The notes under the pieces were generated by a model. It had not been told where the DNA came from and made no database searches. It saw nothing but the letters and a program-made list of their open reading frames with translations. From contig NZ_RHPP01000032.1 of assembly GCF_003935715.1 (NCBI RefSeq), positions 1 to 34,005 on the forward strand: 34,005 bases of DNA, read 5' to 3'. Of the stretch, positions 1 through 8,646 are shown in pieces. Each line of letters opens with the position of its first letter. Within the stretch, counting starts at the first letter, position 1. The position numbers and the translations under genes were made by a program. The stretch comes from Stenotrophomonas sp. 278 (GTDB lineage Bacteria; Pseudomonadota; Gammaproteobacteria; Xanthomonadales; Xanthomonadaceae).

Positions 1-747
1 TGCCTGCGCCGCACGCTGCTCGCGTCGCGACGGCTTGGCCGCCAGCAGGTTGCCGTCGCCCGGCTGCAGCGCACGCACTTCCACGTTGCCGGTGCCACGC
101 TGGGTAATGCCCAGGCGCACGGCGGCGGCGTAGCTGAGATCGATCACCCGGCCGTCATGGAACGGCCCCCGGTCGTTCACCCGCACCACCACGGATTCGC
201 CGTTGTCGAGGTTGGTAACGCGGGCAAAGCTGGGCAGCGGCAGGGTCTTGTGCGCGGCGGTGAAGGCGTACATGTCGTACACCTCGCGGTTGGACGTCAG
301 GCGTCCGTGGAACTTCGACCCGTAGTACGAGGCGGTGCCTTTCTCGGCATAGCCCTTGGTCTTGTCCATCACCTGGTATTGCTTGCCAAGCACCACATAG
401 GGCGACTTGTTACCCACGGGCGAACGCGGCAGATCGACCACGTCCGGCTCGGGAATGCAGGCCACGTCAGGCACGTAAGAGGGCGTGCTGTCGTTGACGC
501 CCGGCTTGTACAGACCGCCCGCGCGGTAGTTGCCGCGCGTGCTGGGATCTTCGGTCGCGGCCTGGTAGGGCGAGCCCTCCGGACAATGCCCCGGGCGACT
601 GCTCTTGCCCTTGCCCTGCACCAGCGCCCCGGTGCTCTTGCCGCTGCCCCCGGCGCTGGCCGGCTTCTTGGGCGCGCTGCTGCAGGCAGCGAGCGCCAGC
701 ACCAGTAAACCGACCATCAGTGCCCTGCACTGCACGAAGGTGTTCAT
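1..747 (-). CDS. rlpA: RlpA family septal ring lytic transglycosylase, lipoprotein (3' end outside window)
   Basis: Outer-membrane lipoprotein of the RlpA family, which in Pseudomonas cleaves glycan strands lacking stem peptides. The frame is open from the ATG at 747 to the window edge (249 codons seen), so the C-terminus, where an SPOR domain would normally sit, is missing here. Residues 1-22 form a lipoprotein signal with lipobox LALAAC (Cys22). Residues about 137-225 are the double-psi beta-barrel: GTASYYG, FHGR, TSNRE, AAHKTLPLP and VNDRGPF are all visible, with E155, H166 and D192 at the positions of the catalytic residues known in P. aeruginosa RlpA. The ATG overlaps the mltB stop as ATGA, so the two transglycosylase genes are probably translationally coupled. 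Family identity is secure; whether SPOR is present cannot be seen. Confidence 0.93.
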   Translation of the reverse strand, partial: MNTFVQCRALMVGLLVLALAACSSAPKKPASAGGSGKSTGALVQGKGKSSRPGHCPEGSPYQAATEDPSTRGNYRAGGLYKPGVNDSTPSYVPDVACIPEPDVVDLPRSPVGNKSPYVVLGKQYQVMDKTKGYAEKGTASYYGSKFHGRLTSNREVYDMYAFTAAHKTLPLPSFARVTNLDNGESVVVRVNDRGPFHDGRVIDLSYAAAVRLGITQRGTGNVEVRALQPGDGNLLAAKPSRREQRAAQA

Positions 748-1889
748 GCCGGCGGCAGCTCCTGTCCGGCGATGGCCTGGGACAGCTGGTACACGGCCAT
801 CGCATACATTTTGGAAAGGTTGTAGCGGGTGATCGCGTAGTAGTTCTGGAAGCCCAGCCAGTACTGCTTGCCGGTGCTGGCCTCGAGCGTGACCGGGGTC
901 GCGGTCAGACCCGCCGGCACGCTGCCGGTCGGCTGGTAGCCACGCTGGGCCAGGTCGGACAGGGTCCAGCTCGGGGTCCAGTCGGTGGGATCGAACGGTT
1001 CGCGTCCGGCGGCCAGGGTGGCCTGCACCGCGACCGGACCGCCACGCACCCAGCCGCCCTTTTTGACGAAGTAGTTGGCGATGGAGGAGAACACGTCGTC
1101 GTAGCTGTTGAACAGGTCGCGACGACCATCGCCGTTGCCGTCCACGGCGAAGTCCTGGTAGCTGGACGGCATGAACTGCCCCATGCCCATCGCGCCGGCA
1201 TAGCTGCCCTTGATCGCGGTGATGTCGAGGCGTTCGTCGCGGGTCAGTGCGAACAGGCGTGCCAGTTCGTCGCGGAAGTACAGTTCGCGACGCACCTCGC
1301 GTTCGAGCTTGGCCGGGTCCCCGCTGCGCGGGTAATTGAAGGCCAGCGTGTACAGTGCATCAAGCACGCGGTAGCTGCCGGTGTTGGCACCGTAGCTGGT
1401 TTCCACACCGATGATGGCCACGATCACTTCGGCCGGCACACCGGTGCGTTCCTGCACGCGCATCAGTTCATCGCGGTGCTGGGCCAGGAACTTCTTTCCG
1501 CCGTCGATGCGTGCCTGGCTGATGAACATCGGCCGGTACTCGTTCCACGGCTTGACCCGTTCGGCCGGCCGCGACATCGCATTGATGATCGGCTGGCGCA
1601 CCTGCGCCTGGGCAAGCGTGGCTTCGATCTGCGCGGCGGGAATGTTGTATCGGGCTGCCGTGTCGCGCACGAAGTTGGCGCGGGCCACTTCAAACGGCAC
1701 CGGGGTCAGATCCACCGGTGGCGCGGTCGCCGCAGCGGCCTCCGGCGCGGCTTCGGCCGGCCCCTTGTGCACGGCCCCCGGTTTCTGCGGAGCCCCTGAC
1801 GCCTGCGGCGGCGGTGGCGGAGAGGACGGTTGGGTCGCGCAGGCAACCAAACCGAGCGTAAGCATGCAGGCCAGAGTGCGTCGAATCAT
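744..1889 (-). CDS. mltB: membrane-bound lytic murein transglycosylase B (MltB family)
   Basis: 381-residue lytic transglycosylase that cleaves the MurNAc-GlcNAc bond with formation of 1,6-anhydroMurNAc. A lipobox LGLVAC (Cys17) indicates outer-membrane anchoring, followed by a Pro/Ala-rich linker (about 18-60). The catalytic domain begins near residue 66; GVETSYG contains the expected catalytic Glu163, and GAMGMGQFMPSSYQ plus the Asp/Asn-rich DGNGDGRRDLF loop (the EF-hand-like loop of Slt35) follow. Length and motif order fit the Slt35/MltB family. It lies downstream of the Rod cluster on the same strand but is separated from rodA by about 730 bp of repeats, and it overlaps rlpA by 4 nt. Confidence 0.95.
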   Translation of the reverse strand: MIRRTLACMLTLGLVACATQPSSPPPPPQASGAPQKPGAVHKGPAEAAPEAAAATAPPVDLTPVPFEVARANFVRDTAARYNIPAAQIEATLAQAQVRQPIINAMSRPAERVKPWNEYRPMFISQARIDGGKKFLAQHRDELMRVQERTGVPAEVIVAIIGVETSYGANTGSYRVLDALYTLAFNYPRSGDPAKLEREVRRELYFRDELARLFALTRDERLDITAIKGSYAGAMGMGQFMPSSYQDFAVDGNGDGRRDLFNSYDDVFSSIANYFVKKGGWVRGGPVAVQATLAAGREPFDPTDWTPSWTLSDLAQRGYQPTGSVPAGLTATPVTLEASTGKQYWLGFQNYYAITRYNLSKMYAMAVYQLSQAIAGQELPPA

Positions 1890-1986
1890 CGCCGCAGGTT
1901 AGCAGGTCAAAGATGAAATAAAACCCCTAACACCATGAATCCCAACGAATTGCGTAGACAAACGCCAATTCATGAATCCAGCGTGT

Positions 1987-2046
1987 AGATCATTGCCCCG
2001 TCAGCCGGGCGAAGTGTCGCGCAGATCATTACCGCGTCAGCCGGGC
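1987..2046. repeat. 24-bp direct repeat, two copies 36 bp apart
   Basis: Copies at 1987-2010 and 2023-2046 match at 22 of 24 positions; both begin AGATCATT and end CGTCAGCCGGGC. The second copy runs into the SMAG palindrome at 2039-2060, so the first copy is probably a partial duplication of the SMAG boundary. Only two units, so not a CRISPR array. Confidence 0.8.
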
Positions 2047-2141
2047 AAGCCCGGCTCTACGTAGGCGGCAACCCGTATCCCGTCTGGTGGAGAGCCCCCC
2101 TTTGTTAAGGGGGGCGCGCCGAAGGCGCGGGGGATAGGTGG
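2039..2141 (+). repeat. composite repeat, copy A: SMAG palindrome plus two GC-rich hairpins
   Basis: Starts with a SMAG-type palindrome (2039-2060, AGCCGGGC/GCCCGGCT stem ending CTAC, the complement of GTAG). About 35 bp later come a C-run/G-run hairpin around TTTGTTAA and a GCGCGCC...GGCGCG hairpin, ending GGGGGATAGGTGG. The same series of blocks occurs in reverse complement at 9650-9741 (copy B), including a shared TCTGG(T/A)GGA block between SMAG and hairpins. It lies upstream of mltB in an interval with no gene. Confidence 0.8.
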
Positions 2142-2148
2142 AATGCGC

Positions 2149-2206
2149 GGACGTAGTCCGGCTCACCTTACCGGCCTCCGGCCGATAAGGTGCGCCGGCT
2201 ACGTCC
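2149..2206. repeat. 58-bp imperfect inverted repeat
   Basis: Arms of about 27 bp begin GGACGTAG and end CTACGTCC, with CACCTTA/TAAGGTG and GGCC/GGCC blocks in the middle and a very short loop (CCTCCGG). It directly follows composite repeat A. The outer CTACG/CGTAG edges resemble SMAG ends, so this may be another repetitive palindrome. No U-tract follows on either strand, so an intrinsic terminator is unlikely. Confidence 0.75.
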
Positions 2207-2399
2207 CCATCCCCAACGGACGTAACCGGCGTACCGACCCGGTTGATACCGGCGCGACGTGCAACTCCCCAGCGCACGCCTCGCCCCCTGTATCGGTTGG
2301 GTCAACTGCTACCCGCCCAGCTCCCCTTCGCGCTTCGCTTGGCTCGATGCGCGGCTGCTGAACGGGCCGCCATTGTGCGTGCCATTTGCGACATGTCCA

Positions 2400-2413
2400 T
2401 TGATCCGGATCAA
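2400..2413. promoter_or_regulatory. perfect FNR/ANR-type box TTGATCCGGATCAA
   Basis: The 14-bp palindrome is an exact match to the FNR/ANR consensus TTGAT-N4-ATCAA. On the minus strand a CACAAT hexamer at 2377-2372 lies where a -10 element belongs if the box sits at about -41.5, giving a start near 2365 and leftward transcription toward mltB, 476 bp away. A rightward promoter is not evident. The match is seen; regulation by an FNR/ANR homologue, and the target, are inference. Confidence 0.5.
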
Positions 2414-2592
2414 GCGAATTCATTTTTGTGCACTGCATCGCACTTTTTTGCCACTTTGTTGACGCGTCATGCACCAAAAACGCCGGTTTTGAAGCGTCCA
2501 AACGGGACCGAATGTTAATTTTGCGCAAATCACACTAAATCACAGGCCCGAACAGGCGGTGATTTGACGCGAGGCTTTGTAACTGTCGGAAA

Positions 2593-2612
2593 GCCGCCAG
2601 CGCCGAGGCGGC
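2593..2612 (-). terminator. possible weak terminator after rodA
   Basis: GCCGCC and GGCGGC arms with an 8-nt loop lie 10 nt beyond the rodA stop; on the minus strand the hairpin is followed by TTTCC only. The stem is stable but the U-tract is short, so termination would be partial at best. Confidence 0.4.
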
Positions 2613-2621
2613 GTGCACTTC

Positions 2622-3734
2622 TCAGCTGTAGCCGCCGTGGACCGGCTGATGCGCGCGCGCAGCCATGACCAGGCCAAAGCCGGCCAGCAGCGAGACGGCG
2701 GAAGTGCCGCCGTAACTGATCAACGGCATCGGCACGCCCACCACCGGCAGCAGGCCGGAGATCATGCCGCCGTTCACCAGCACATAGACGAAGAAGGCCA
2801 GCCCGGTCGCCCCGGCCAGCAGTCGGGAGTAGGAGTCGCGCGATTGAGAGGCGATCCACAGGCAGCGCCCGATCACCACCAGATACAGGGTGAGCACCAC
2901 CGCCACGCCGATCCAGCCGAATTCCTCGCTGAGCACGGAGAACGCAAAGTCGGTGGTCTGCTCGGGAATGAAGTTCAGATGCGACTGCGAGCCCTGCCCC
3001 CAGCCCTTGCCATCCAGTCCACCGGATCCGATCGCGATCTTGCTCTGGATGATGTTCCAGCCCGCGCCCAGCGCATCGCTCTCGGGATCGAGGAACATCA
3101 TGATGCGGTCTTTCTGGTACGGCCTGAGCAGCCAGATCCAGGCTACCGGCGCGGCCGCAGCCACGCCGCCCACCGCCACGCCCACCCACCACCAGGGCAG
3201 ACCGGCCAGCAGCAGCACGAAGGCACCGCTGGCGGCGATCAGCACGCCGGTACCGAAGTCCGGCTGCAGCATGACCAGACCAGTGGGCACGCCGATGATC
3301 ACCGCGCTGACCAGCACGGTATTGAAGCGCGGCGGCAGCGGCATGCGGTGCAGGTACCAGGCCACCATCATCGGCAGGCTGACCTTCAGCAGTTCGGCAG
3401 GCTGCAGGTAGAACAGCTTGAGGTCCAGCCACTGCCGGCCGTATTTGCCGGTGCCGAGCACGAACACGGCCAGCAGCGGAATCATCGAAACGGCATAGAT
3501 GAGCGGCGTGGCCGAGCGCATGCGCAGAATCGGTACCCGCGAGATCGCCCACATCGCGCCCAGCCCGACCGCGAATCGCGCCCCTTGGGCGAACACCAGG
3601 CTGTCGCCGCCGGCGCTCTTGAGCACCGACAGGCCAATCACCATCAGTGCTCCGAGTGCCAGGCACAACACCCAGTCCAGGGTGCTGCAGAAGCGCACGA
3701 CCATGTCGGTCGCCCAGCGCAGGAATACTTTCAT
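2622..3734 (-). CDS. rodA: rod shape-determining peptidoglycan glycosyltransferase RodA
   Basis: 370-residue SEDS-family polytopic membrane protein that polymerises glycan strands during lateral wall growth, working with PBP2. About ten hydrophobic segments are visible. QPDFGTGVLI (near residue 156) is the conserved periplasmic-loop region, and NGGMISGLLPVVGVPMPLIS followed by YGGTS near the C-terminus is the SEDS signature. The ATG at 3734 overlaps the mrdA stop as ATGA, which supports the start and suggests translational coupling. It is the last gene of the compact mreBCD-mrdA-rodA run. Confidence 0.96.
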   Translation of the reverse strand: MKVFLRWATDMVVRFCSTLDWVLCLALGALMVIGLSVLKSAGGDSLVFAQGARFAVGLGAMWAISRVPILRMRSATPLIYAVSMIPLLAVFVLGTGKYGRQWLDLKLFYLQPAELLKVSLPMMVAWYLHRMPLPPRFNTVLVSAVIIGVPTGLVMLQPDFGTGVLIAASGAFVLLLAGLPWWWVGVAVGGVAAAAPVAWIWLLRPYQKDRIMMFLDPESDALGAGWNIIQSKIAIGSGGLDGKGWGQGSQSHLNFIPEQTTDFAFSVLSEEFGWIGVAVVLTLYLVVIGRCLWIASQSRDSYSRLLAGATGLAFFVYVLVNGGMISGLLPVVGVPMPLISYGGTSAVSLLAGFGLVMAARAHQPVHGGYS

Positions 3735-5806
3735 CGGCTGCGCTCCGGTGGCGGCGAGGTCGGCGGTGGGGCCACCGCAGCGGGCGAAGGAGCGCCGGGC
3801 TGCGGCGCAGGCGGTGTGACCGGCATCTGCGTGCCGACCATCACCGGCAGCACGTCCAGCACCATCGCCGCGTCGTCGCCCGCCGCGCGTGCCGCACTGT
3901 CGCCGCCGTCAAAGGCGGTCAGGCCGATGGCGGTGGTACCGCGCTCGCTGTCCAGCGGTTCCATGCCCTCGGGCATCTTGCCGAGCAGCCAGGCGTCAAA
4001 CAGCTTGCGCGCGATGGGTGCCGCGGCCGAGCCGCCGTAACCGCCGCCCTCGACCGCGATGGCCACGGCAATCACCGGATTCTCGGCCGGCGCAAAGCCC
4101 ACAAACAGCGAGCGGTGGCGCAGATGCATGGGCAGGCTCTTGGGATTCACCGCAGCGGTACCGCGGCGGCTGATCACCTGCGCGGTGCCGGTCTTGCCGG
4201 CAATGGTGTACGGCGCGCCGGCCGCGGCGCGCGCACCACTGCCGCCGGGGCGCATGGTGCCCATCATGCCTTCGCGCACGGCCTGCAGATTGCTCTCGCT
4301 CGGACTGATCGGCTTGCTCCTGCCGACGGCCACGGGTGCCCAGTCGGCGTCGAAACCCTCGCGCGTCTGCATCACCAGGTGCGGGGTGCGCAGCTGGCCA
4401 TCGGCAATGCCGCCAACGCCGTGCACCAGCTGCAGCGGCGTGACCTTCCAGTCGCCCTGGCCGATGCTCACGTTGACCGTATCACCCGGGTACCAGCGCT
4501 CCTTGCGCGATTTGGCCTTGTTCTGCGGCGACGGCAGGATGCCGCCGATCTCGCCGGTCAGGTCGATGCCGGTCGGCTCACCAAAGCCGTAATAGCCCAT
4601 GTAGTGGTCGAAACGCTCGATGCCCATGTCCAGCGCGAGCTGGTAGTAATAGGTGTTGACCGACTGGGTGATGGACTTGCGCAGGTCGGTCCAGCCATGT
4701 CCGCCCCGGTTGGCGTCACCCCAGCCACGCGAGGTGCCGGGCAGGTAGAACATGCCCTTCGAGAAGATCTTGTCTTCCGGCTTGCGCACCCCGCTGTCCA
4801 GCCCGGCCAGGCCGATCAGGGGTTTGATCGTGGAACCCGGGGCCACGCCGCCCAGCACCAGGCGGTTGAACTGCGGCCGCGAGGGGTTTTCATTCAATTC
4901 CTTGAAGTCGGCATGCGAGATGCCGTTGACGAACAGGTTCGGGTCGTACGATGGCAGGCTGACCATGGCCAGAATTTCGCCGGTGCGCGGGTCCATCGCC
5001 ACCGCCGAGCCTTCAAATTCGCCGAAGGCGGCGACCATGGCCCGCTGCAGGTCGGCGTCGATGGACAGGCGCAGGTCGCTGCCGGACTGCGCGGCCACGC
5101 GTCCGATGGTACGGATCGCGCGACCCTGCACATTGGTTTCGACCTGCTCGTAGCCCACCTTGCCGCGCAGCTGCTGTTCGTAATAGCGCTCCAGCCCCGA
5201 CTTGCCGATATGGGTCAGCGCCGCATTGCCTTCGCCCAGCATCTCCAGGTCTTTGTCGTCGACCCGGCCAACGTAGCCGATGATGTGGGTGAACAGGTCG
5301 CCGTACGGGTAGCGACGGGTCAGGTAGGGCTCGAGTTCGACACCCGGATAGCGCCAGCGGTCGACTGCGAAGCGGGCCATCTCTTCGTCGGTCACCCGCA
5401 GTTTCAGGGTCACCGGCAGGAAGCTGCGGCGCGCCTTGCGCGACTTGTTGAAGGTTTCGATCTCCTCTGGACTGACATCCAGGATCTTTGCCAGCCCGGC
5501 CAGGGTGGCGTCCATGTCCTTGACCTTGTCCGGGGTGATGTCGAGGCGGAACGCCGGCACGTTCTCGGCCAGCAGACGTCCGTTGCGGTCGTAGATCATG
5601 CCGCGCCCGGGCACGACCGGACGCGGTTTGATGCGGTTGGCTTCCGAGCGCGTGGCGTAGATGTCGTGGTCGAGCACCTGCAGCTTGAAGTACCAACCCC
5701 CCAGGCCGAGCAGGCAGACCAGCACGCCAAGAAAGCCCAGCGCTGCACGCCGCCGGAACTGCTCGGCTTCGGCGTGGGGGTTCTTGGCCGGACGGCGCAT
5801 GTACAT
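3731..5806 (-). CDS. mrdA: penicillin-binding protein 2, elongation-specific transpeptidase
   Basis: About 691 residues; class B PBP that cross-links peptidoglycan in the Rod complex. The ATG at 5806 lies 1 nt past the mreD stop (TGACATG), which I prefer to an upstream in-frame codon inside mreD; a second ATG at 5800 is also possible. A single N-terminal transmembrane helix (about 22-40) is followed by the pedestal domain (from about 60) and the transpeptidase domain with GSTIKP (Ser325, Lys328), SVN (382-384) and KTGT (538-541). The last ~70 residues form a Pro/Ala-rich tail ending PPERSR. Beta-lactam target by family. Overlaps rodA by 4 nt. Confidence 0.95.
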   Translation of the reverse strand: MYMRRPAKNPHAEAEQFRRRAALGFLGVLVCLLGLGGWYFKLQVLDHDIYATRSEANRIKPRPVVPGRGMIYDRNGRLLAENVPAFRLDITPDKVKDMDATLAGLAKILDVSPEEIETFNKSRKARRSFLPVTLKLRVTDEEMARFAVDRWRYPGVELEPYLTRRYPYGDLFTHIIGYVGRVDDKDLEMLGEGNAALTHIGKSGLERYYEQQLRGKVGYEQVETNVQGRAIRTIGRVAAQSGSDLRLSIDADLQRAMVAAFGEFEGSAVAMDPRTGEILAMVSLPSYDPNLFVNGISHADFKELNENPSRPQFNRLVLGGVAPGSTIKPLIGLAGLDSGVRKPEDKIFSKGMFYLPGTSRGWGDANRGGHGWTDLRKSITQSVNTYYYQLALDMGIERFDHYMGYYGFGEPTGIDLTGEIGGILPSPQNKAKSRKERWYPGDTVNVSIGQGDWKVTPLQLVHGVGGIADGQLRTPHLVMQTREGFDADWAPVAVGRSKPISPSESNLQAVREGMMGTMRPGGSGARAAAGAPYTIAGKTGTAQVISRRGTAAVNPKSLPMHLRHRSLFVGFAPAENPVIAVAIAVEGGGYGGSAAAPIARKLFDAWLLGKMPEGMEPLDSERGTTAIGLTAFDGGDSAARAAGDDAAMVLDVLPVMVGTQMPVTPPAPQPGAPSPAAVAPPPTSPPPERSR

Positions 5807-5807
5807 G

Positions 5808-6293
5808 TCAGCGCCCGCGACGCCCGAAGCGCACCGCATCCAGCAGCACGAACACCAGCGGCCACAGCGCCATGCCCAGCAACGGAGCCCACCAGTACGA
5901 CCACGGCAGGGTCGGTTCGCCCACCGCGATGTGGACCACGGCGCTGACGATGCGGTCGTTGAACAGCAGGCCGCCGATCGCCAGCACCTGCTGCGACATC
6001 GGGAAGAAGCGGATCCGCGCGCGGAAGCGCTGCAGGATGAAGGTCAGCATGACCAGCCGCAGCGCCTGTTCACCGAGCACCCCGCCGTACAGCAGGTCGG
6101 CAATCACGCCGCAGCTGAAGGCCACACCGAGGCCGACGCGCTCGGGAGCTTCGATCACCCAGTAGGCGAGCACCAGGGCCAGCCAGTAAGGGCGCAGCGG
6201 CTGCAGCAGTTCGGGCAGCGGCAGCAGCCCCAGCAGCAGGGCCACGATGATGCTGACCGGCAGGACCCAGCCTTTGTCGCGCAGCCGGCTCAT
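5808..6293 (-). CDS. mreD: rod shape-determining protein MreD
   Basis: 161-residue inner-membrane protein with about five hydrophobic segments and the family's short length; it bridges MreC and the rest of the elongasome. The central ...GVIADLLYGGVLGEQALR... block is typical of MreD. The ATG at 6293 overlaps the mreC stop (ATGA) and the stop lies 1 nt from the mrdA start, so position in the cluster supports the call as strongly as the sequence. Confidence 0.92.
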   Translation of the reverse strand: MSRLRDKGWVLPVSIIVALLLGLLPLPELLQPLRPYWLALVLAYWVIEAPERVGLGVAFSCGVIADLLYGGVLGEQALRLVMLTFILQRFRARIRFFPMSQQVLAIGGLLFNDRIVSAVVHIAVGEPTLPWSYWWAPLLGMALWPLVFVLLDAVRFGRRGR

Positions 6294-7312
6294 CGTTGGG
6301 GTTCCTGCGGTTGCGCGGTTTGCGGTTGTGGCGCGGTTTCCGTGGGCCGGCCAACGGCCGGCGCTACCGGAGGTGCCACCGGAGAGGCAGGCGGCGCGAC
6401 TTCAGGCGCAATCGACGGTTCGGCCGGGCCGCCTGGGGCATCGGTGGGGAGACGGAGGTTTGGCGGGATTCGAATCGCAGCGCCCGGACGGAGCAGCAGG
6501 ACGTCGCGGCCGCGGTCGAGCTTGGCCGCGGGTTCCAGCGAGCCGACCAGGAAGGCGTGGGTGTCGTCTGGGCGCAGTGCGGTGATCTTTCCGACCGGGA
6601 AGCCGGCCGGGAAGCGGCCCCCCAGGCCGGAGGTGACGATCTCATCGCCTACTTCCACGCCTGCGCTGAGCGGAATGTCGCGCAGCTCCAGGCTGTCGCC
6701 GCGCCCGTACACGATCAGGCGTACGCCGTTGCGCGCCACGGTCACCGGGACGGCGTGGTCGGGGTCGGTCAGCAGCAGCACCGTCGCGGTGCTGCCGGTG
6801 GTGGCGATCACCTGCCCCATCAGCCCGCCCGCGTCGATCACCGCCTGGCCCATGTGCACGCCATCGCGGCTGCCTGCGGCCAACACCAGGCGCTGCTTCA
6901 CCGGATCCAGGTCGATGTCCAGGATCGGGGCCAGCTGCACATCCAGGCCACTGCGCTCGGCCACGTTGAGCAGCTCGCGCAACTGGGCGTTGTCCAGGGC
7001 CGCTGTCTGCAGGCGGGTCAGGCGGGCGTTGGCGATCAGCAGCTGGTTGCGCAGCTCGCGATTCTCGGCCACCAGCTGGCCATGGCTGGCCGCGTTGTCC
7101 TTGACCTGGGTGCCGAGGCGGCCGGGCAGGCCGGCCAGCGCCCATACCGGCTGCACCAGCACGTTGGCCTGCGCGCGCGCGCGCGCCAGCCAGCCGGCCT
7201 GGTCGTCCAGCACGATCAGAATGATGGCCAAGGCCAGGTAGGCCAGCAACCGCAGGGGGCTGCTGGCGTCCCCCTGGCGGGAGGCTACGGGAGGTCCGGC
7301 ATAAGGCGGCAC
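6290..7312 (-). CDS. mreC: rod shape-determining protein MreC
   Basis: 340-residue bitopic membrane protein. One transmembrane helix (about 21-35), a coiled coil (about 65-105, ENRELRNQLL...), then the beta-rich periplasmic domain (about 110-270; DGVHMGQAVIDAGGLMGQV is typical) that activates PBP2 and RodA. The last ~70 residues are a Pro/Ala/Glu-rich low-complexity tail. Inside that tail the codons for VAPAVGRP are a SMAG palindrome (see 6344-6367), so part of the tail arose from a repeat. Starts 13 nt after the mreB stop. Confidence 0.95.
   Translation of the reverse strand: MPPYAGPPVASRQGDASSPLRLLAYLALAIILIVLDDQAGWLARARAQANVLVQPVWALAGLPGRLGTQVKDNAASHGQLVAENRELRNQLLIANARLTRLQTAALDNAQLRELLNVAERSGLDVQLAPILDIDLDPVKQRLVLAAGSRDGVHMGQAVIDAGGLMGQVIATTGSTATVLLLTDPDHAVPVTVARNGVRLIVYGRGDSLELRDIPLSAGVEVGDEIVTSGLGGRFPAGFPVGKITALRPDDTHAFLVGSLEPAAKLDRGRDVLLLRPGAAIRIPPNLRLPTDAPGGPAEPSIAPEVAPPASPVAPPVAPAVGRPTETAPQPQTAQPQEPQR
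6344..6367 (-). repeat. SMAG palindrome inside the mreC coding sequence
   Basis: On the minus strand this is GTAGCGCCGGCC, GTT, GGCCGGC plus CC, the same sequence found in the intergenic SMAG pairs at 17496-17567 and 28151-28221. It is read in frame as VAPAVGRP in the MreC tail. GTAG at one terminus is the defining mark of SMAG elements. Confidence 0.85.
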
Positions 7313-7324
7313 AGTGGGAACCGC

Positions 7325-8500
<1,176 letters not shown>

Positions 8501-8646
8501 TCACGGCCATTCAGGCGGACCGGATCACCTCGGGTTCTGGCCCTTAGGCCATTCACCCGTTAACCTTTGCGCCATTGGGTGCCGGATGGCGCCGTTTTGA
8601 TGCCCGGCTGCCGGGCCCCCAGACCCCTTTCGCATAGGCTTATTCG

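Larger units (their letters stand above)
1890..2621. other. 730-bp gene-free interval between rodA and mltB
   Basis: No frame here looks coding. In order the interval holds a 24-bp direct repeat, a SMAG-plus-twin-hairpin composite repeat, a 58-bp inverted repeat, a perfect FNR/ANR-type palindrome and a terminator-like hairpin just after rodA, each listed separately. The short A/T-rich part at about 2395-2540 contrasts with the GC-rich surroundings and is the most promoter-like stretch. A small RNA is possible but nothing in the sequence proves one. Confidence 0.6.

Noticed and set aside
1987-2046. Possible CRISPR from regularly spaced repeats
   Set aside because: Only two units with no third copy, no cas genes, and the second unit runs into a SMAG element.
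3647-5947. A 766-codon open frame opposite mrdA
   Set aside because: Antisense to PBP2, whose catalytic motifs are all intact; no domain in the shadow.
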